From Neptuniibacter victor (GTDB taxonomy: Bacteria; Pseudomonadota; Gammaproteobacteria; Pseudomonadales; Balneatricaceae), in assembly GCA_027943745.1 (NCBI GenBank), contig AP025763.1:3472001-3536000 (forward strand): a DNA stretch of 64,000 nucleotides. Reading direction: 5' to 3'. Positions 52,149 through 60,228 of the stretch are shown piece after piece. A program made the position numbers and the translations under genes. Each line of letters opens with the position of its first letter. Position 1 is the stretch's first letter. A model generated the notes under the pieces. It did not search any database, was not told the origin of the DNA, and saw only the letters and a program-made list of their open reading frames with translations.

Positions 52149-53330
52149 ATGCGTGACGTTGTTATTGTTGCTGCGGGTCGTACCGCAGTAGGTACTTTCG
52201 GTGGTTCCCTATCTAAAATTGCTGCATCTGATCTAGGTGCAACAGTGATCAAAGGCCTAATTGAAAAAATCGACTTGGATCCATCCAAAGTTGACGAAGT
52301 CATTCTGGGTCAAGTATTAACGGCGGGTTGCGGTCAAAATCCAGCACGTCAAGCAACGCTGAATGCAGGTCTACCTAATTCAGTGTCAGCTATTACGATC
52401 AACAAAGTTTGCGGTTCGGGCCTGAAAGCGATTCAAATGGCAACGCAAGCTATTCGTTGTGGTGATGCAGAGATTATCGTTGCAGGCGGCCAGGAAAATA
52501 TGAGCGCCTCATCTCATGTCGTACCTAATTCAAGAAATGGCGCACGCATGGGTGACTGGAAAATGGTCGATACGATGATCAAAGATGGCCTATGGGATGC
52601 TTTCAATGATTATCACATGGGTATCACAACTGAAAATATCGTCGAAAAATACGGTTTTACTCGCGAAGAGCAAGACGCTTTCGCTTCTGCATCTCAAAAT
52701 AAAGCAGAAGCAGCAGTAACCGCGGGTCTATTCAAAGATGAGATCATCCCGATAACAATCCCTCAGCGCAAAGGCGATCCTGTTATTTTTGATACGGATG
52801 AGCAGCCACGTTTTGGTTGTACACCTGAAGCATTAGCTAAACTACGCCCAGCCTTTAAGAAAGACGGCACAGTAACAGCAGGAAACGCTTCTACCATCAA
52901 CGATGGTGCCGCAGCAGTCATCGTTTGCTCTGCTGAGAAAGCCGCTGAATTAGGGCTTCCAGTTCTAGTGACCATTAAAGCTTACGCTTCCGCAGGTGTT
53001 GATCCTGCCATCATGGGTACGGGTCCAATTTGCGCTACACAAAAAGCGCTTGAAAAAGCAGGTTGGAATGTTGATGACCTTGACCTAGTTGAAGCGAACG
53101 AAGCGTTCGCGGCACAAGCTATGTCTGTTAACAAAGACTTAGGCTGGGATACAGATAAAGTAAACGTCAATGGTGGCGCAATCGCTCTTGGCCATCCAAT
53201 AGGAGCATCAGGCTGCCGCGTATTTGTAAGCCTAGTACACGAGATGGCCCGCCGTGATGCTAAAAAAGGTCTTGCAACCTTATGTATCGGCGGCGGAATG
53301 GGTACAGCTCTAGCAGTCGAACGCAGCTAA
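52149..53330 (+). CDS. Acetyl-CoA C-acetyltransferase (thiolase)
   Basis: Biosynthetic-type thiolase condensing two acetyl-CoA to acetoacetyl-CoA or the reverse. The nucleophilic Cys is in [12 protein letters not shown] (about residue 89), followed by the NEAFAAQAM motif, [14 protein letters not shown] (catalytic His) and [10 protein letters not shown] (second Cys). Length 393 is typical of PhaA/AtoB. Neither phaB nor phaC is adjacent, so whether it serves polyhydroxybutyrate, ketogenesis or butyrate-type degradation is open. A 310-base leader with structure precedes it. Confidence 0.95.
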   Translation: MRDVVIVAAGRTAVGTFGGSLSKIAASDLGATVIKGLIEKIDLDPSKVDEVILGQVLTAGCGQNPARQATLNAGLPNSVSAITINKVCGSGLKAIQMATQAIRCGDAEIIVAGGQENMSASSHVVPNSRNGARMGDWKMVDTMIKDGLWDAFNDYHMGITTENIVEKYGFTREEQDAFASASQNKAEAAVTAGLFKDEIIPITIPQRKGDPVIFDTDEQPRFGCTPEALAKLRPAFKKDGTVTAGNASTINDGAAAVIVCSAEKAAELGLPVLVTIKAYASAGVDPAIMGTGPICATQKALEKAGWNVDDLDLVEANEAFAAQAMSVNKDLGWDTDKVNVNGGAIALGHPIGASGCRVFVSLVHEMARRDAKKGLATLCIGGGMGTALAVERS

Positions 53331-53365
53331 TTACCAACAACATTAAGCCACTTTAACGCTTAACC

Positions 53366-53397
53366 AAAAAACCGCAGTTAAAACTGCGGTTTTTTTA
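53366..53397. terminator. Bidirectional intrinsic terminator
   Basis: AAAAAACCGCAGT and ACTGCGGTTTTTTT flank a TAAA loop, with T tracts on both strands. It serves the thiolase gene and the convergent PTPS-like gene. Confidence 0.9.
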
Positions 53398-53415
53398 AAA
53401 CTTTCAAAGCAATCA

Positions 53416-54255
53416 CTACACCAACTCAACAATAGCGCCTTTACCAACCCCTTCATACGCTTTCACCATGACTCGATCATTCGGGTAGCTACGTTTAATT
53501 TCCTCAGCCAAATGCGCTGCGATTAGCTCTACCGTCGTATCCGTATTAATCAAATAACACACTCGACTAGGTAAACGAATAGAAAAATCACCTTGAGGAG
53601 CTTGATACGAATACTGATGCATCTGATCATTTTTCGATATTAAGTGCGATTCCGAGCCTATATAAATATCGTTAAAGCGCTTCGCCCATTCCATTTCCAG
53701 CGCGTTATCTCTTTGATCATTAATATAAAGCTCTATTTTAGAACGATGACCGTGGGCTATACGCTGGCAATTACCATCATGTTTTTGCAAGCCATGGCTG
53801 TAATGATAAAAGGCTCCTTCAATTCTTTCCGGAACAAAACGAATATTTAAACCCTGAACTTCGCTAGGGAATAACTCAAGCAGCTTATCTTTGCACCAAA
53901 TAGCTAAAGAATTTTCATTAATTTCTGGAAGCTCAACCAAACAAATAGCTTCCTTAGGTGAACGACAAAAAAACGTTTCACCTTCCTCATAAAGCCACTC
54001 AACAGTCGTATAGCCATCTTCTGTTTCGCAACTCAAACGCGGCATAGCCGTTGGCACAACTAAGGCATGATCAACCCATAGATCAAACCACTTTTTAACT
54101 TCCTTCTTAACGATGGCAAAATCGCAGATCATACCTTGATCATTCAAACTGCCATCAAGTTCCAACTGTACGAGCCACGACTCTCCCAGCAAGCCTCTTT
54201 TCGGGCAAAGGTATGAAAAATCAACATTGGTAAGATTATCTACGAACAATTTCAC
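53416..54255 (-). CDS. Tandem T-fold (6-pyruvoyl-tetrahydropterin synthase-like) protein
   Basis: 279 residues, about twice the length of QueD/PTPS. The first half (MKLFVDNLTNVDFSYLCP..., ICDFAIVKKEVKKWFDLWVDHALVV) and the second half (FYHYSHGLQKHDGNCQRIAHGHRSKIEL..., TDTTVELIAAHLAEEI) each resemble one T-fold unit. The second half keeps a Cys and HGH of the zinc/catalytic site (NCQRIAHGH), and VDHALV in the first half resembles the 'LDH' part. I read it as a fused PTPS-like pair, perhaps with only one active site. The pterin product and role are unknown; queuosine or archaeosine-type precursors are the nearest known use. Confidence 0.75.
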   Translation of the reverse strand: MKLFVDNLTNVDFSYLCPKRGLLGESWLVQLELDGSLNDQGMICDFAIVKKEVKKWFDLWVDHALVVPTAMPRLSCETEDGYTTVEWLYEEGETFFCRSPKEAICLVELPEINENSLAIWCKDKLLELFPSEVQGLNIRFVPERIEGAFYHYSHGLQKHDGNCQRIAHGHRSKIELYINDQRDNALEMEWAKRFNDIYIGSESHLISKNDQMHQYSYQAPQGDFSIRLPSRVCYLINTDTTVELIAAHLAEEIKRSYPNDRVMVKAYEGVGKGAIVELV

Positions 54256-54387
54256 AAGCAGGCTCCACGGTTAAGGCGCGTATATTAGCCTAAATCCACA
54301 TAGTAAAAAACGCTGTAGGCTATAGGGAATAAGCTCCATCAGATATAATAGCTCTTTTCTACAACTGAAGATCAGTAAAGAACCCAC

Positions 54388-55083
54388 ATGCGCCTTGATA
54401 AATACCTCTCACAATCTACAGACTTCTCCCGGAAAGAAGTTCGCCGCTACCTTAAATTAGGCGAAGTCACCCTCAATGGCGAGGAGGTTCGTGATCCAGC
54501 GATGCATGTGGATGAAATAAACGATGAGATCTACTTGAGCGGTTATCCAATTGAAGCGCCCGGTGAAAAATACTTGATGCTAAACAAACCTCTTGGTTGT
54601 GTTTGCGCCAACCATGACGGTACCCACCCTACTGTTCTAAGTCTGATCGATCTTCCGAGGGCGAATGAACTTATTATTTGCGGTCGCCTCGATGTCGACA
54701 CAACAGGCCTAGTATTAATAACAACAGACGGACAATGGGCACATAAAGTTACCTCACCGAAACATAAAACGGGAAAACTCTATGAAGTTGTTACAGCAGA
54801 CCCTATCCCAGAATCTGCAGTCGATAAGTTTGCCAATGGTATGAAACTTATCAACGACAATATCAAGACTAAACCGGCAGAATTACACATTACTGCAGAA
54901 AACGAAGCTGAGGTTATTTTAACCGAAGGCCGCTATCATCAAGTAAAACGAATGTTTGGAGCAATAGGCAACAAAGTTGAGGAACTACACCGAACACGTA
55001 TTGGCAATATACACCTCGATGAAGAGCTAGAGCTTGGAGAATATCGTTTTTTAACCCCTGAAGAGATAGACAGTATCCAATGA
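54388..55083 (+). CDS. rsuA: 16S rRNA pseudouridine(516) synthase
   Basis: Pseudouridine synthase of the RsuA group. An N-terminal S4 domain (RLDKYLSQSTDFSRKEVRRYLKLGEVTLNG) is followed by the catalytic GRLDVDTTGLVLITTDG with the essential Asp, then KLYEVV and EGRYHQVKRMFGAIG. Length 231 is exact for RsuA. Its stop overlaps the start of rsmC by four bases. Confidence 0.95.
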   Translation: MRLDKYLSQSTDFSRKEVRRYLKLGEVTLNGEEVRDPAMHVDEINDEIYLSGYPIEAPGEKYLMLNKPLGCVCANHDGTHPTVLSLIDLPRANELIICGRLDVDTTGLVLITTDGQWAHKVTSPKHKTGKLYEVVTADPIPESAVDKFANGMKLINDNIKTKPAELHITAENEAEVILTEGRYHQVKRMFGAIGNKVEELHRTRIGNIHLDEELELGEYRFLTPEEIDSIQ

Positions 55084-56120
55084 GTGATTCCGCTTTCCCT
55101 CTATTAGTCCCTTTTATTAAGAGCGCATCCGGTAAAAGCCTTTGGCTAACGGACGAAAATTTACTCGATACAAACTTACAGCCCAACGACTCGGTCATCT
55201 GTATTACAAACCGTTTGGATCTTCACGAACACTTGCAAAAACAGGGATGGAAAACATTCTTCTCTGACTACGATCTATCCATCATTGAAGACAATAGTCT
55301 CGAACGCGTGATCTACCGTGTTTCTAAAGAAAAACTAGTCACTCATCATTTGATTAATGAAGCTTATCGCTGCTTAAAAACAGGTGGTGAGCTCATCATT
55401 GCCGGCGATAAGAATGAGGGGATCAAAACCTATTTCACTAAAGCTAAAAAGCTTCTAGGAATGGGTGAAAACAGTAAAGTGGATCGAGATACATGGTTAG
55501 CACAGCTGACAAAGACCAACGATACCAGTGAACAACAGCTTGACGATAAACAATACCACCAGCTGCGCACAAGCTGTGTAGATGGCAAGTTTGAATATCA
55601 AAGCAAACCTGGGGTTTTTGGTTGGGATAAGATCGATAAGGGAAGTGCATATCTGATTGAAAACTTAGATAGCTTCCTAATGACCCTGCCTGAACCACCA
55701 AAAAACGCTCTCGATTTAGGCTGTGGTTACGGCTACCTATCCCTCAACCTTACCCATCTAGGCATTCCCATTACAGCCACTGACAATAACGCCGCCGCTA
55801 TCCGAGCCTGCGAGCGGAATTTTGATCGCTATCCAATTAACGGAAAAGTCATTCCTGCCAGTTGCGCTCAAGGCATTAGTGAAAAATTTGATCTAATTGT
55901 ATGTAATCCTCCGTTTCACACTGGCTTCTCTACAAACGGAGACCTAACCGACCGTTTTCTAAAAGCAACTCATGATCGTTTAAATCACAGAGGTATCGCT
56001 TGCTTTGTTACAAACCTGCATATCCCTGTAGAAAGAAAAGCCAAGAAGTACTTTCACCAAGCAGAATGCATCGCTTCAAATGGAAACTTTAAACTCGTAA
56101 GGCTTACCCATAGCTATTAA
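55080..56120 (+). CDS. rsmC: 16S rRNA m2G1207 methyltransferase RsmC-like
   Basis: SAM-dependent guanine-N2 methyltransferase. The N-terminal half is a degenerate methyltransferase-like domain. The C-terminal half has FGWDKIDKGSAYLI, motif I ALDLGCGYGYLSL and the catalytic CNPPFHTGF. Length 346 and the 'NPPFH' signature fit RsmC better than RlmG. It overlaps rsuA, giving a two-gene rRNA modification operon. Confidence 0.88.
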   Translation: MSDSAFPLLVPFIKSASGKSLWLTDENLLDTNLQPNDSVICITNRLDLHEHLQKQGWKTFFSDYDLSIIEDNSLERVIYRVSKEKLVTHHLINEAYRCLKTGGELIIAGDKNEGIKTYFTKAKKLLGMGENSKVDRDTWLAQLTKTNDTSEQQLDDKQYHQLRTSCVDGKFEYQSKPGVFGWDKIDKGSAYLIENLDSFLMTLPEPPKNALDLGCGYGYLSLNLTHLGIPITATDNNAAAIRACERNFDRYPINGKVIPASCAQGISEKFDLIVCNPPFHTGFSTNGDLTDRFLKATHDRLNHRGIACFVTNLHIPVERKAKKYFHQAECIASNGNFKLVRLTHSY

Positions 56121-56146
56121 TTTAAAAAATAGCCATTAACCATAAA

Positions 56147-56169
56147 AAAACGGGGCAAAGCCCCGTTTT
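56147..56169. terminator. Bidirectional terminator between rsmC and the small secreted genes
   Basis: AAAACGGGGC / GCCCCGTTTT with an AAA loop; an A tract on one side and T on the other make it functional on both strands. Confidence 0.88.
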
Positions 56170-56192
56170 AGATTTTATGGCAATCCAATCAA

Positions 56193-56459
56193 TTAGTGAG
56201 CAGAGTGCTCGACATCAAAGTCGACCCCATAAATATCCGAGATATTATAATCTGCCTGCCCTGCAGCAGTAGGCTTCTGCTCAATGGTACGGTTAATGTC
56301 ATCTATTGTTTTACCTTCTGCAACCGCATTAGTTATCTCATGAGATGGATACAAACGAGAATAAGTCGGATCTTCCTCAGCAACAGGGAATTGCGCAGCT
56401 GTAGCTAATGCCGGTGCCAATACTAATGCTAATAATGCTGATCTGATTTTAATGGACAT
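56193..56459 (-). CDS. Small secreted protein of unknown family, copy 1
   Basis: 88 residues from ATG 56459, with AAGGA upstream. A signal peptide (RSALLALVLAPALATA, cut before AQFP) leads to a mature protein of about 66 residues. Shared features with the next two genes: AQFPVAEEDPTYSRLYPSHE, an INRTIE helix and a close NISDIYGVDFDVEHSA. No Cys, so no disulfides. I do not recognise the family and assign no function. It is the most diverged of three tandem copies. Confidence 0.8.
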   Translation of the reverse strand: MSIKIRSALLALVLAPALATAAQFPVAEEDPTYSRLYPSHEITNAVAEGKTIDDINRTIEQKPTAAGQADYNISDIYGVDFDVEHSAH

Positions 56460-56651
56460 AATTTTTCCTTTTATCATCACTCCCAATCTATTGTGTCCTT
56501 GAGAGGCTTAATTTCTTCTACTGAAATATCATTAGGAATGATGATTATTCAAAGAGATGTAAGTTTTCTGATCATACACCTTCATTCAACACCCCATTTA
56601 GCAAAGCGGGACCTTATCAACCCCGCTTACCCTTCCAACCAACCCATTTGA

Positions 56652-56921
56652 TTAATTTGCTGAGTGCTCAACATCAAAATCCACACCGTACAGATCTGAA
56701 ATATTGTGTGTACGTTGACCCGCAGCTGTCGGTTTCTCCTCAATCGTACGATTGATTTCAGCTACTGTTTTATCATCAGACTTATTCACACTAACCGATT
56801 CATGGGATGGATATAGACGAGAATAAGTTGGATCCTCTTCAGCAACAGGAAACTGAGCTGCTGTAGCTAATACTGGAGTTAACGCTAATGCTAATAATGC
56901 TGATTTCAATTTAATAGACAT
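56652..56921 (-). CDS. Small secreted protein of unknown family, copy 2
   Basis: 89 residues from ATG 56921, with AAGGTG upstream. The signal peptide (KSALLALALTPVLATA) and most of the mature sequence match copy 3 closely. The centre differs (ESVSVNKSDDKTVAEINRTIEE) and the C-terminus is SDLYGVDFDVEHSAN. The mature product is acidic and Cys-free. Its upstream region (56940-57030) resembles that of copy 3, so the duplication included the promoter. Confidence 0.8.
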   Translation of the reverse strand: MSIKLKSALLALALTPVLATAAQFPVAEEDPTYSRLYPSHESVSVNKSDDKTVAEINRTIEEKPTAAGQRTHNISDLYGVDFDVEHSAN

Positions 56922-57082
56922 AACTATCACCTTTATCTTGTTTATGTAGTTCCCAATTCATACAACGTCTGGGAAGCTTTTTACTGTTTCAGTAACCTTG
57001 TGACAGCACTGTTTTAAAGAGGTTCAATCTTTTTTGATCAAATGATCAAAATAATTTTATTACGCTAGAACCTAAAAATAAG

Positions 57083-57104
57083 AATGGGGCTCTGTGGCCC
57101 CATT
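57083..57104 (-). terminator. Terminator after the third small secreted gene
   Basis: AATGGGGC / GCCCCATT with a six-base loop, followed on the minus strand by CTTATTTTT. It lies downstream of copy 3 and upstream of copy 2, so the copies are separately transcribed units. Confidence 0.7.
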
Positions 57105-57126
57105 TCTTTCCGAGCAGCCTGCTGTA

Positions 57127-57396
57127 CTAATTTGCTGAACGCTCAACATCGAAATTCAAGCCATAAAGGTCTGAAATATTGTGAGTGCTTTGACCTGCTG
57201 CAGTCGGTTGCTCTTCAATAGTACGATTAATATCAGCCATCATTTTATCGTCTGCTTTCATCGCACTAGTAGCCTCATGCGTTGGGTATAGACGAGAATA
57301 CGTTGGATCTTCTTCGGCAACTGGAAACTGAGCAGCAGTTGCTAAAACAGGAGTTAATGCTAATGCTAATAATGCTGATTTTAATTTAATAGACAT
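57127..57396 (-). CDS. Small secreted protein of unknown family, copy 3
   Basis: 89 residues from ATG 57396, with AAGGTG upstream. The signal peptide is identical to copy 2. The mature part has AQFPVAEEDPTYSRLYPTHE, then DDKMMADINRTIEEQPTAAG and SDLYGLNFDVERSAN. The core patterns EEDPTYSRLYP and PTAAGQ are kept in all three copies, implying selection. No recognisable function. Confidence 0.8.
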   Translation of the reverse strand: MSIKLKSALLALALTPVLATAAQFPVAEEDPTYSRLYPTHEATSAMKADDKMMADINRTIEEQPTAAGQSTHNISDLYGLNFDVERSAN

Positions 57397-57700
57397 AACG
57401 TTCACCTTTATCTTATTCATTTAGTTCCCAATTGATACAGCTGCTGGGACGCTTGCTTTTCTCTTTGCAGTAACACTGTGACAGTACTTTGTACGAAGCG
57501 TTCCTAAATATTAGATCAATCCAAATAGAATATTAACTAAGATATTTATAACAAAAAGAAATAATAAATTTCCATCTCTCAACGATAGAAATGAAAAATA
57601 GAAATAAAACAGTAAGATAAAGGTGATTCAAAAATAATGTCACAGCAGTATTGTTCTAAGAATTGCAGCACAAAAAACCGATAAAAAGAACGAAAATTTC
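57397..57700. other. Upstream region of the third small secreted gene and 3' side of the EamA gene
   Basis: No gene is seen in this A+T-rich stretch. It contains the CAGTAACACTGTGACAG segment shared with the copy-2 upstream region. No terminator for the EamA gene could be identified. Confidence 0.4.
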
Positions 57701-58579
57701 TCACTCTCTTCTTTTAACTGTCAGATATACGCCACAAACAGCAACCAGAATACCTATAATCGCAAACATATTTAACACCTCATCAAACAAGAAATATGCC
57801 TCAACTGCCGTTAAAACAGGTACTAAGTAAAAATAACTTGCGACTTTACTCGCCTCCCCCTCTCTAATCATTACTAACAGCAACAAAATAGCAATCACCG
57901 ATAAGGCAATCACCATCCAGGCAAGTGCACCAATTAGCGTCCAGCTCCATTCGATGACGCCGCTATCAAACTGCCATGCGAGTATAGCCATGACAACAGC
58001 AGTCGCTAGATATTGATAAAAAGCACCGACCATAAGATCAACGCCCGCACCGAAACGCTTTTGATAAATCGTGCCGATTGAAATGGCTGCCAATGCTATT
58101 AAAGCGGCCCCCCAAGCATCTATACCAGCGCTATCGACATCTCCTTGACCATTTTGGCTCACAACTAATAACACACCAAATAACCCTAATAACAACCCAA
58201 ACCATTGAGTTTTAACTAAACGCTCACTGAGCCATATCCAACCAATAAGTGCTGTTAGCAATGGCTGTATACCCATGATAAGTGAGGTAATACCCGCAGG
58301 TAATGCCCAATCAATTGCAGCAAACACACCTCCTAAATAGCAAGCATGTACAAGAAACCCTACGATCATTTGATGAAACGCCTGCTGAGAACTACACCAC
58401 TTAGGTTTCCGCCACCACAGAAGACCCGCAAAAACCATTAACGTCAAAAGCATGCGAACCAATAACACGCTAAAGGGTTCCATGTATGGAACCGCATACT
58501 TAGCGCCGATAAAACCAGTACTCCAAATACCGACAAATGCCCAAGGAACTAATGAAAGCTGCTGCTGTTTACTCAACAT
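57701..58579 (-). CDS. EamA-family (DMT) exporter
   Basis: 292-residue inner-membrane protein with ten helices in two EamA repeats (LVPWAFVGIWSTGFIGAKYAVP at the start, YFYLVPVLTAVEAYFLFDEVLNMFAIIGILVAVCGVYLTV at the end). The WSTGFIGAKY and SYFYLVPVLTAVEAYF segments are family landmarks. Members export amino acids or other metabolites; the substrate is unknown. It diverges from a MocR-type regulator, a common pairing in which the regulator responds to an amino compound or PLP. Confidence 0.9.
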   Translation of the reverse strand: MLSKQQQLSLVPWAFVGIWSTGFIGAKYAVPYMEPFSVLLVRMLLTLMVFAGLLWWRKPKWCSSQQAFHQMIVGFLVHACYLGGVFAAIDWALPAGITSLIMGIQPLLTALIGWIWLSERLVKTQWFGLLLGLFGVLLVVSQNGQGDVDSAGIDAWGAALIALAAISIGTIYQKRFGAGVDLMVGAFYQYLATAVVMAILAWQFDSGVIEWSWTLIGALAWMVIALSVIAILLLLVMIREGEASKVASYFYLVPVLTAVEAYFLFDEVLNMFAIIGILVAVCGVYLTVKRRE

Positions 58580-58665
58580 AGCGAAGTTATCCAGATGAAA
58601 AATATAACGATCACTCTACCCAGCAATAATCCTAAGAAAAAGTTACACGAGCACGCGATTAAAAA

Positions 58666-58720
58666 GGGTACAGAAAAAGGGAATAGTGAATTATATAGGC
58701 CATTATAATAAGCTGTACCC
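58666..58720. promoter_or_regulatory. Inverted operator pair and promoter of the MocR-type gene
   Basis: GGGTACAG (58666-58673) and CTGTACCC (58713-58720) are perfect inverted copies. Between them lies TATAAT at 58704-58709, a good -10; no strong -35 is seen. The right copy abuts the start codon, so the transcript would be nearly leaderless. Binding of both arms would cover the promoter. Confidence 0.55.
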
Positions 58721-60118
58721 ATGAAACTATATGAACAGCTATGCCAAACACTGCAAATTAGAATCAACCGAGGGGAACTTCCGCCTGGCAGCCTTTTACC
58801 CTCAATAAGAGTATTGAGCCAACAGTATCAACTCAGTAAAAATACCGTTATTAGAGCGTTAGCTGAACTTGAAGACTCTCAGCAGGTTATTGCGCAACCA
58901 CGGCAAGGTTTTATAGTTTGTAGCCCTCAATCCCCCAGCCCCATAATAAAACCCCGAACCGTTTCACTCGGAGCAACCGCTTTTAGCGTGTTAGGTGCAG
59001 CCAATGAGCCCGATAAACTTGCTTTAGGCTCAGCATATAGTGACTCAAGATGGCCAACCGTTAGCTGGTTTTATAAACAACAAGCAAAAACAGCGAGGGA
59101 ATGGGCCAACAATGACAAAAGATGTAGTCATTACAGCACACCACCAGGAGATCCTTCTTTCAGAAGCGCGCTGGCAGATCATATCAATATGACCTCCTTT
59201 GCGTGCAATAGTGAAGAGATTATTACCACACATGGCGCTCAAGAAGCCGTCTCACTCTGTTTAAGGGCAGTAGCAGAACCCGGCGACACCATTGCAGTAG
59301 AATCCCCCTGTTATTACGGCACCCTTCAATGTATAGAAGCACTGGGATTGAAAGTATTAGAACTGCCCTCTGATTCAATTGGTGGCACCAACTTAGACGC
59401 TCTAGAAAAAGCACTTAATACCTGGCCAATAAAAGCGGTTCTCACTAATCCTACCTACAACAATCCTTTAGGCTTTAGCCTCGATCTAATCAATCGAAAA
59501 AGGTTAATAAACATAGCTAACCACTGGGATATCGCCATCATAGAAGATGATGTGTTTGCAGAACTCGGTCACAGCCAGCAATATCACACGCCATTAAAAG
59601 CGTTAGATACTGAGAATAGAGTGCTTTATTGTGGTTCGTTTTCTAAGACCTTAGATGCCGACATTAGATTGGGCTGGGTCCTACCTGGTCGATACTATGA
59701 ACAGTTAAACTATTATAAATTTGTTACAACAATTGCTTGCTCAGCGCTTCTACAGCAAGCAGCAGCCGAGCTATTGAAAGGAAAGCGCTATCGTAGACAC
59801 CTTTCACAGGTAACCCGCTGCTACAGTGAGAGAGTTCAGATCCTTGCCGAAGATGTTCATCAATATTGGCCTAAAGGAACTCAATTCATACAGCCCAAAG
59901 GGGGAATACTACAGTGGTTTGAACTGCCGCAGTCAGTCAACAGCGACCAGCTTTTTCAGCAAGCACTCGATGCAGGCATCGGATTATCTCCCGGTAACCT
60001 ATTTTGTGCGGATAATCGCTTCCAACATCATATACGCCTTAGCTTTGCTCATTACTCAGGCTCAATAAAGCAAAAACATGCCATCGCCTTGGTCGGTGAA
60101 ATGATGGATAGTTACTAA
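58721..60118 (+). CDS. MocR-type regulator (GntR helix-turn-helix fused to class I aminotransferase)
   Basis: 465 residues. A winged helix-turn-helix (YEQLCQTLQIRINRGELPPGSLLPSIRVLSQQYQLSKNTVIRALAELE, about 4-50) is joined to an aminotransferase-like domain. Landmarks of the second part are TTHGAQEAVSLCLRAV, VLTNPTYNNPLGFSL, IAIIEDDVFAELG and the PLP lysine in CGSFSKTLDADIRLGWVLPG. It would bind PLP and regulate the divergent EamA gene or itself. The start has no Shine-Dalgarno sequence. Confidence 0.93.
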   Translation: MKLYEQLCQTLQIRINRGELPPGSLLPSIRVLSQQYQLSKNTVIRALAELEDSQQVIAQPRQGFIVCSPQSPSPIIKPRTVSLGATAFSVLGAANEPDKLALGSAYSDSRWPTVSWFYKQQAKTAREWANNDKRCSHYSTPPGDPSFRSALADHINMTSFACNSEEIITTHGAQEAVSLCLRAVAEPGDTIAVESPCYYGTLQCIEALGLKVLELPSDSIGGTNLDALEKALNTWPIKAVLTNPTYNNPLGFSLDLINRKRLINIANHWDIAIIEDDVFAELGHSQQYHTPLKALDTENRVLYCGSFSKTLDADIRLGWVLPGRYYEQLNYYKFVTTIACSALLQQAAAELLKGKRYRRHLSQVTRCYSERVQILAEDVHQYWPKGTQFIQPKGGILQWFELPQSVNSDQLFQQALDAGIGLSPGNLFCADNRFQHHIRLSFAHYSGSIKQKHAIALVGEMMDSY

Positions 60119-60175
60119 TCTGTACAATCGCCTGAGCCTGGCCCTGTACAAGCGCTACCATTAACAGCTCCCAAA

Positions 60176-60221
60176 TTACCCACAACATTATCCACAGAAA
60201 ACTTGAGTAAGTTTATCCACA
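60176..60221 (+). promoter_or_regulatory. Cluster of three DnaA boxes
   Basis: TTACCCACA (60176-60184), TTATCCACA (60188-60196) and TTATCCACA (60213-60221) are all in the same orientation. The last two are perfect DnaA boxes. They lie in a 110-base gap between two convergent genes, so they are not in a promoter. They may be a DnaA-titration or reactivation site, or a replication-linked control element. No AT-rich unwinding element or dnaA/dnaN gene is adjacent. Confidence 0.65.
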
Positions 60222-60228
60222 ACATCGA

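Larger units (their letters stand above)
56193..57520 (-). repeat. Tandem triplication of a gene with its upstream region
   Basis: Three units of about 460 bases in the same orientation each hold one small secreted gene. Upstream of copies 2 and 3 the DNA is also related: TTCCCAATT-ATAC near the gene, then CAGTAAC followed by TGTGACAG further up (about 56950-57010 and 57425-57495). Copy 1's upstream region is more diverged. Confidence 0.8.
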
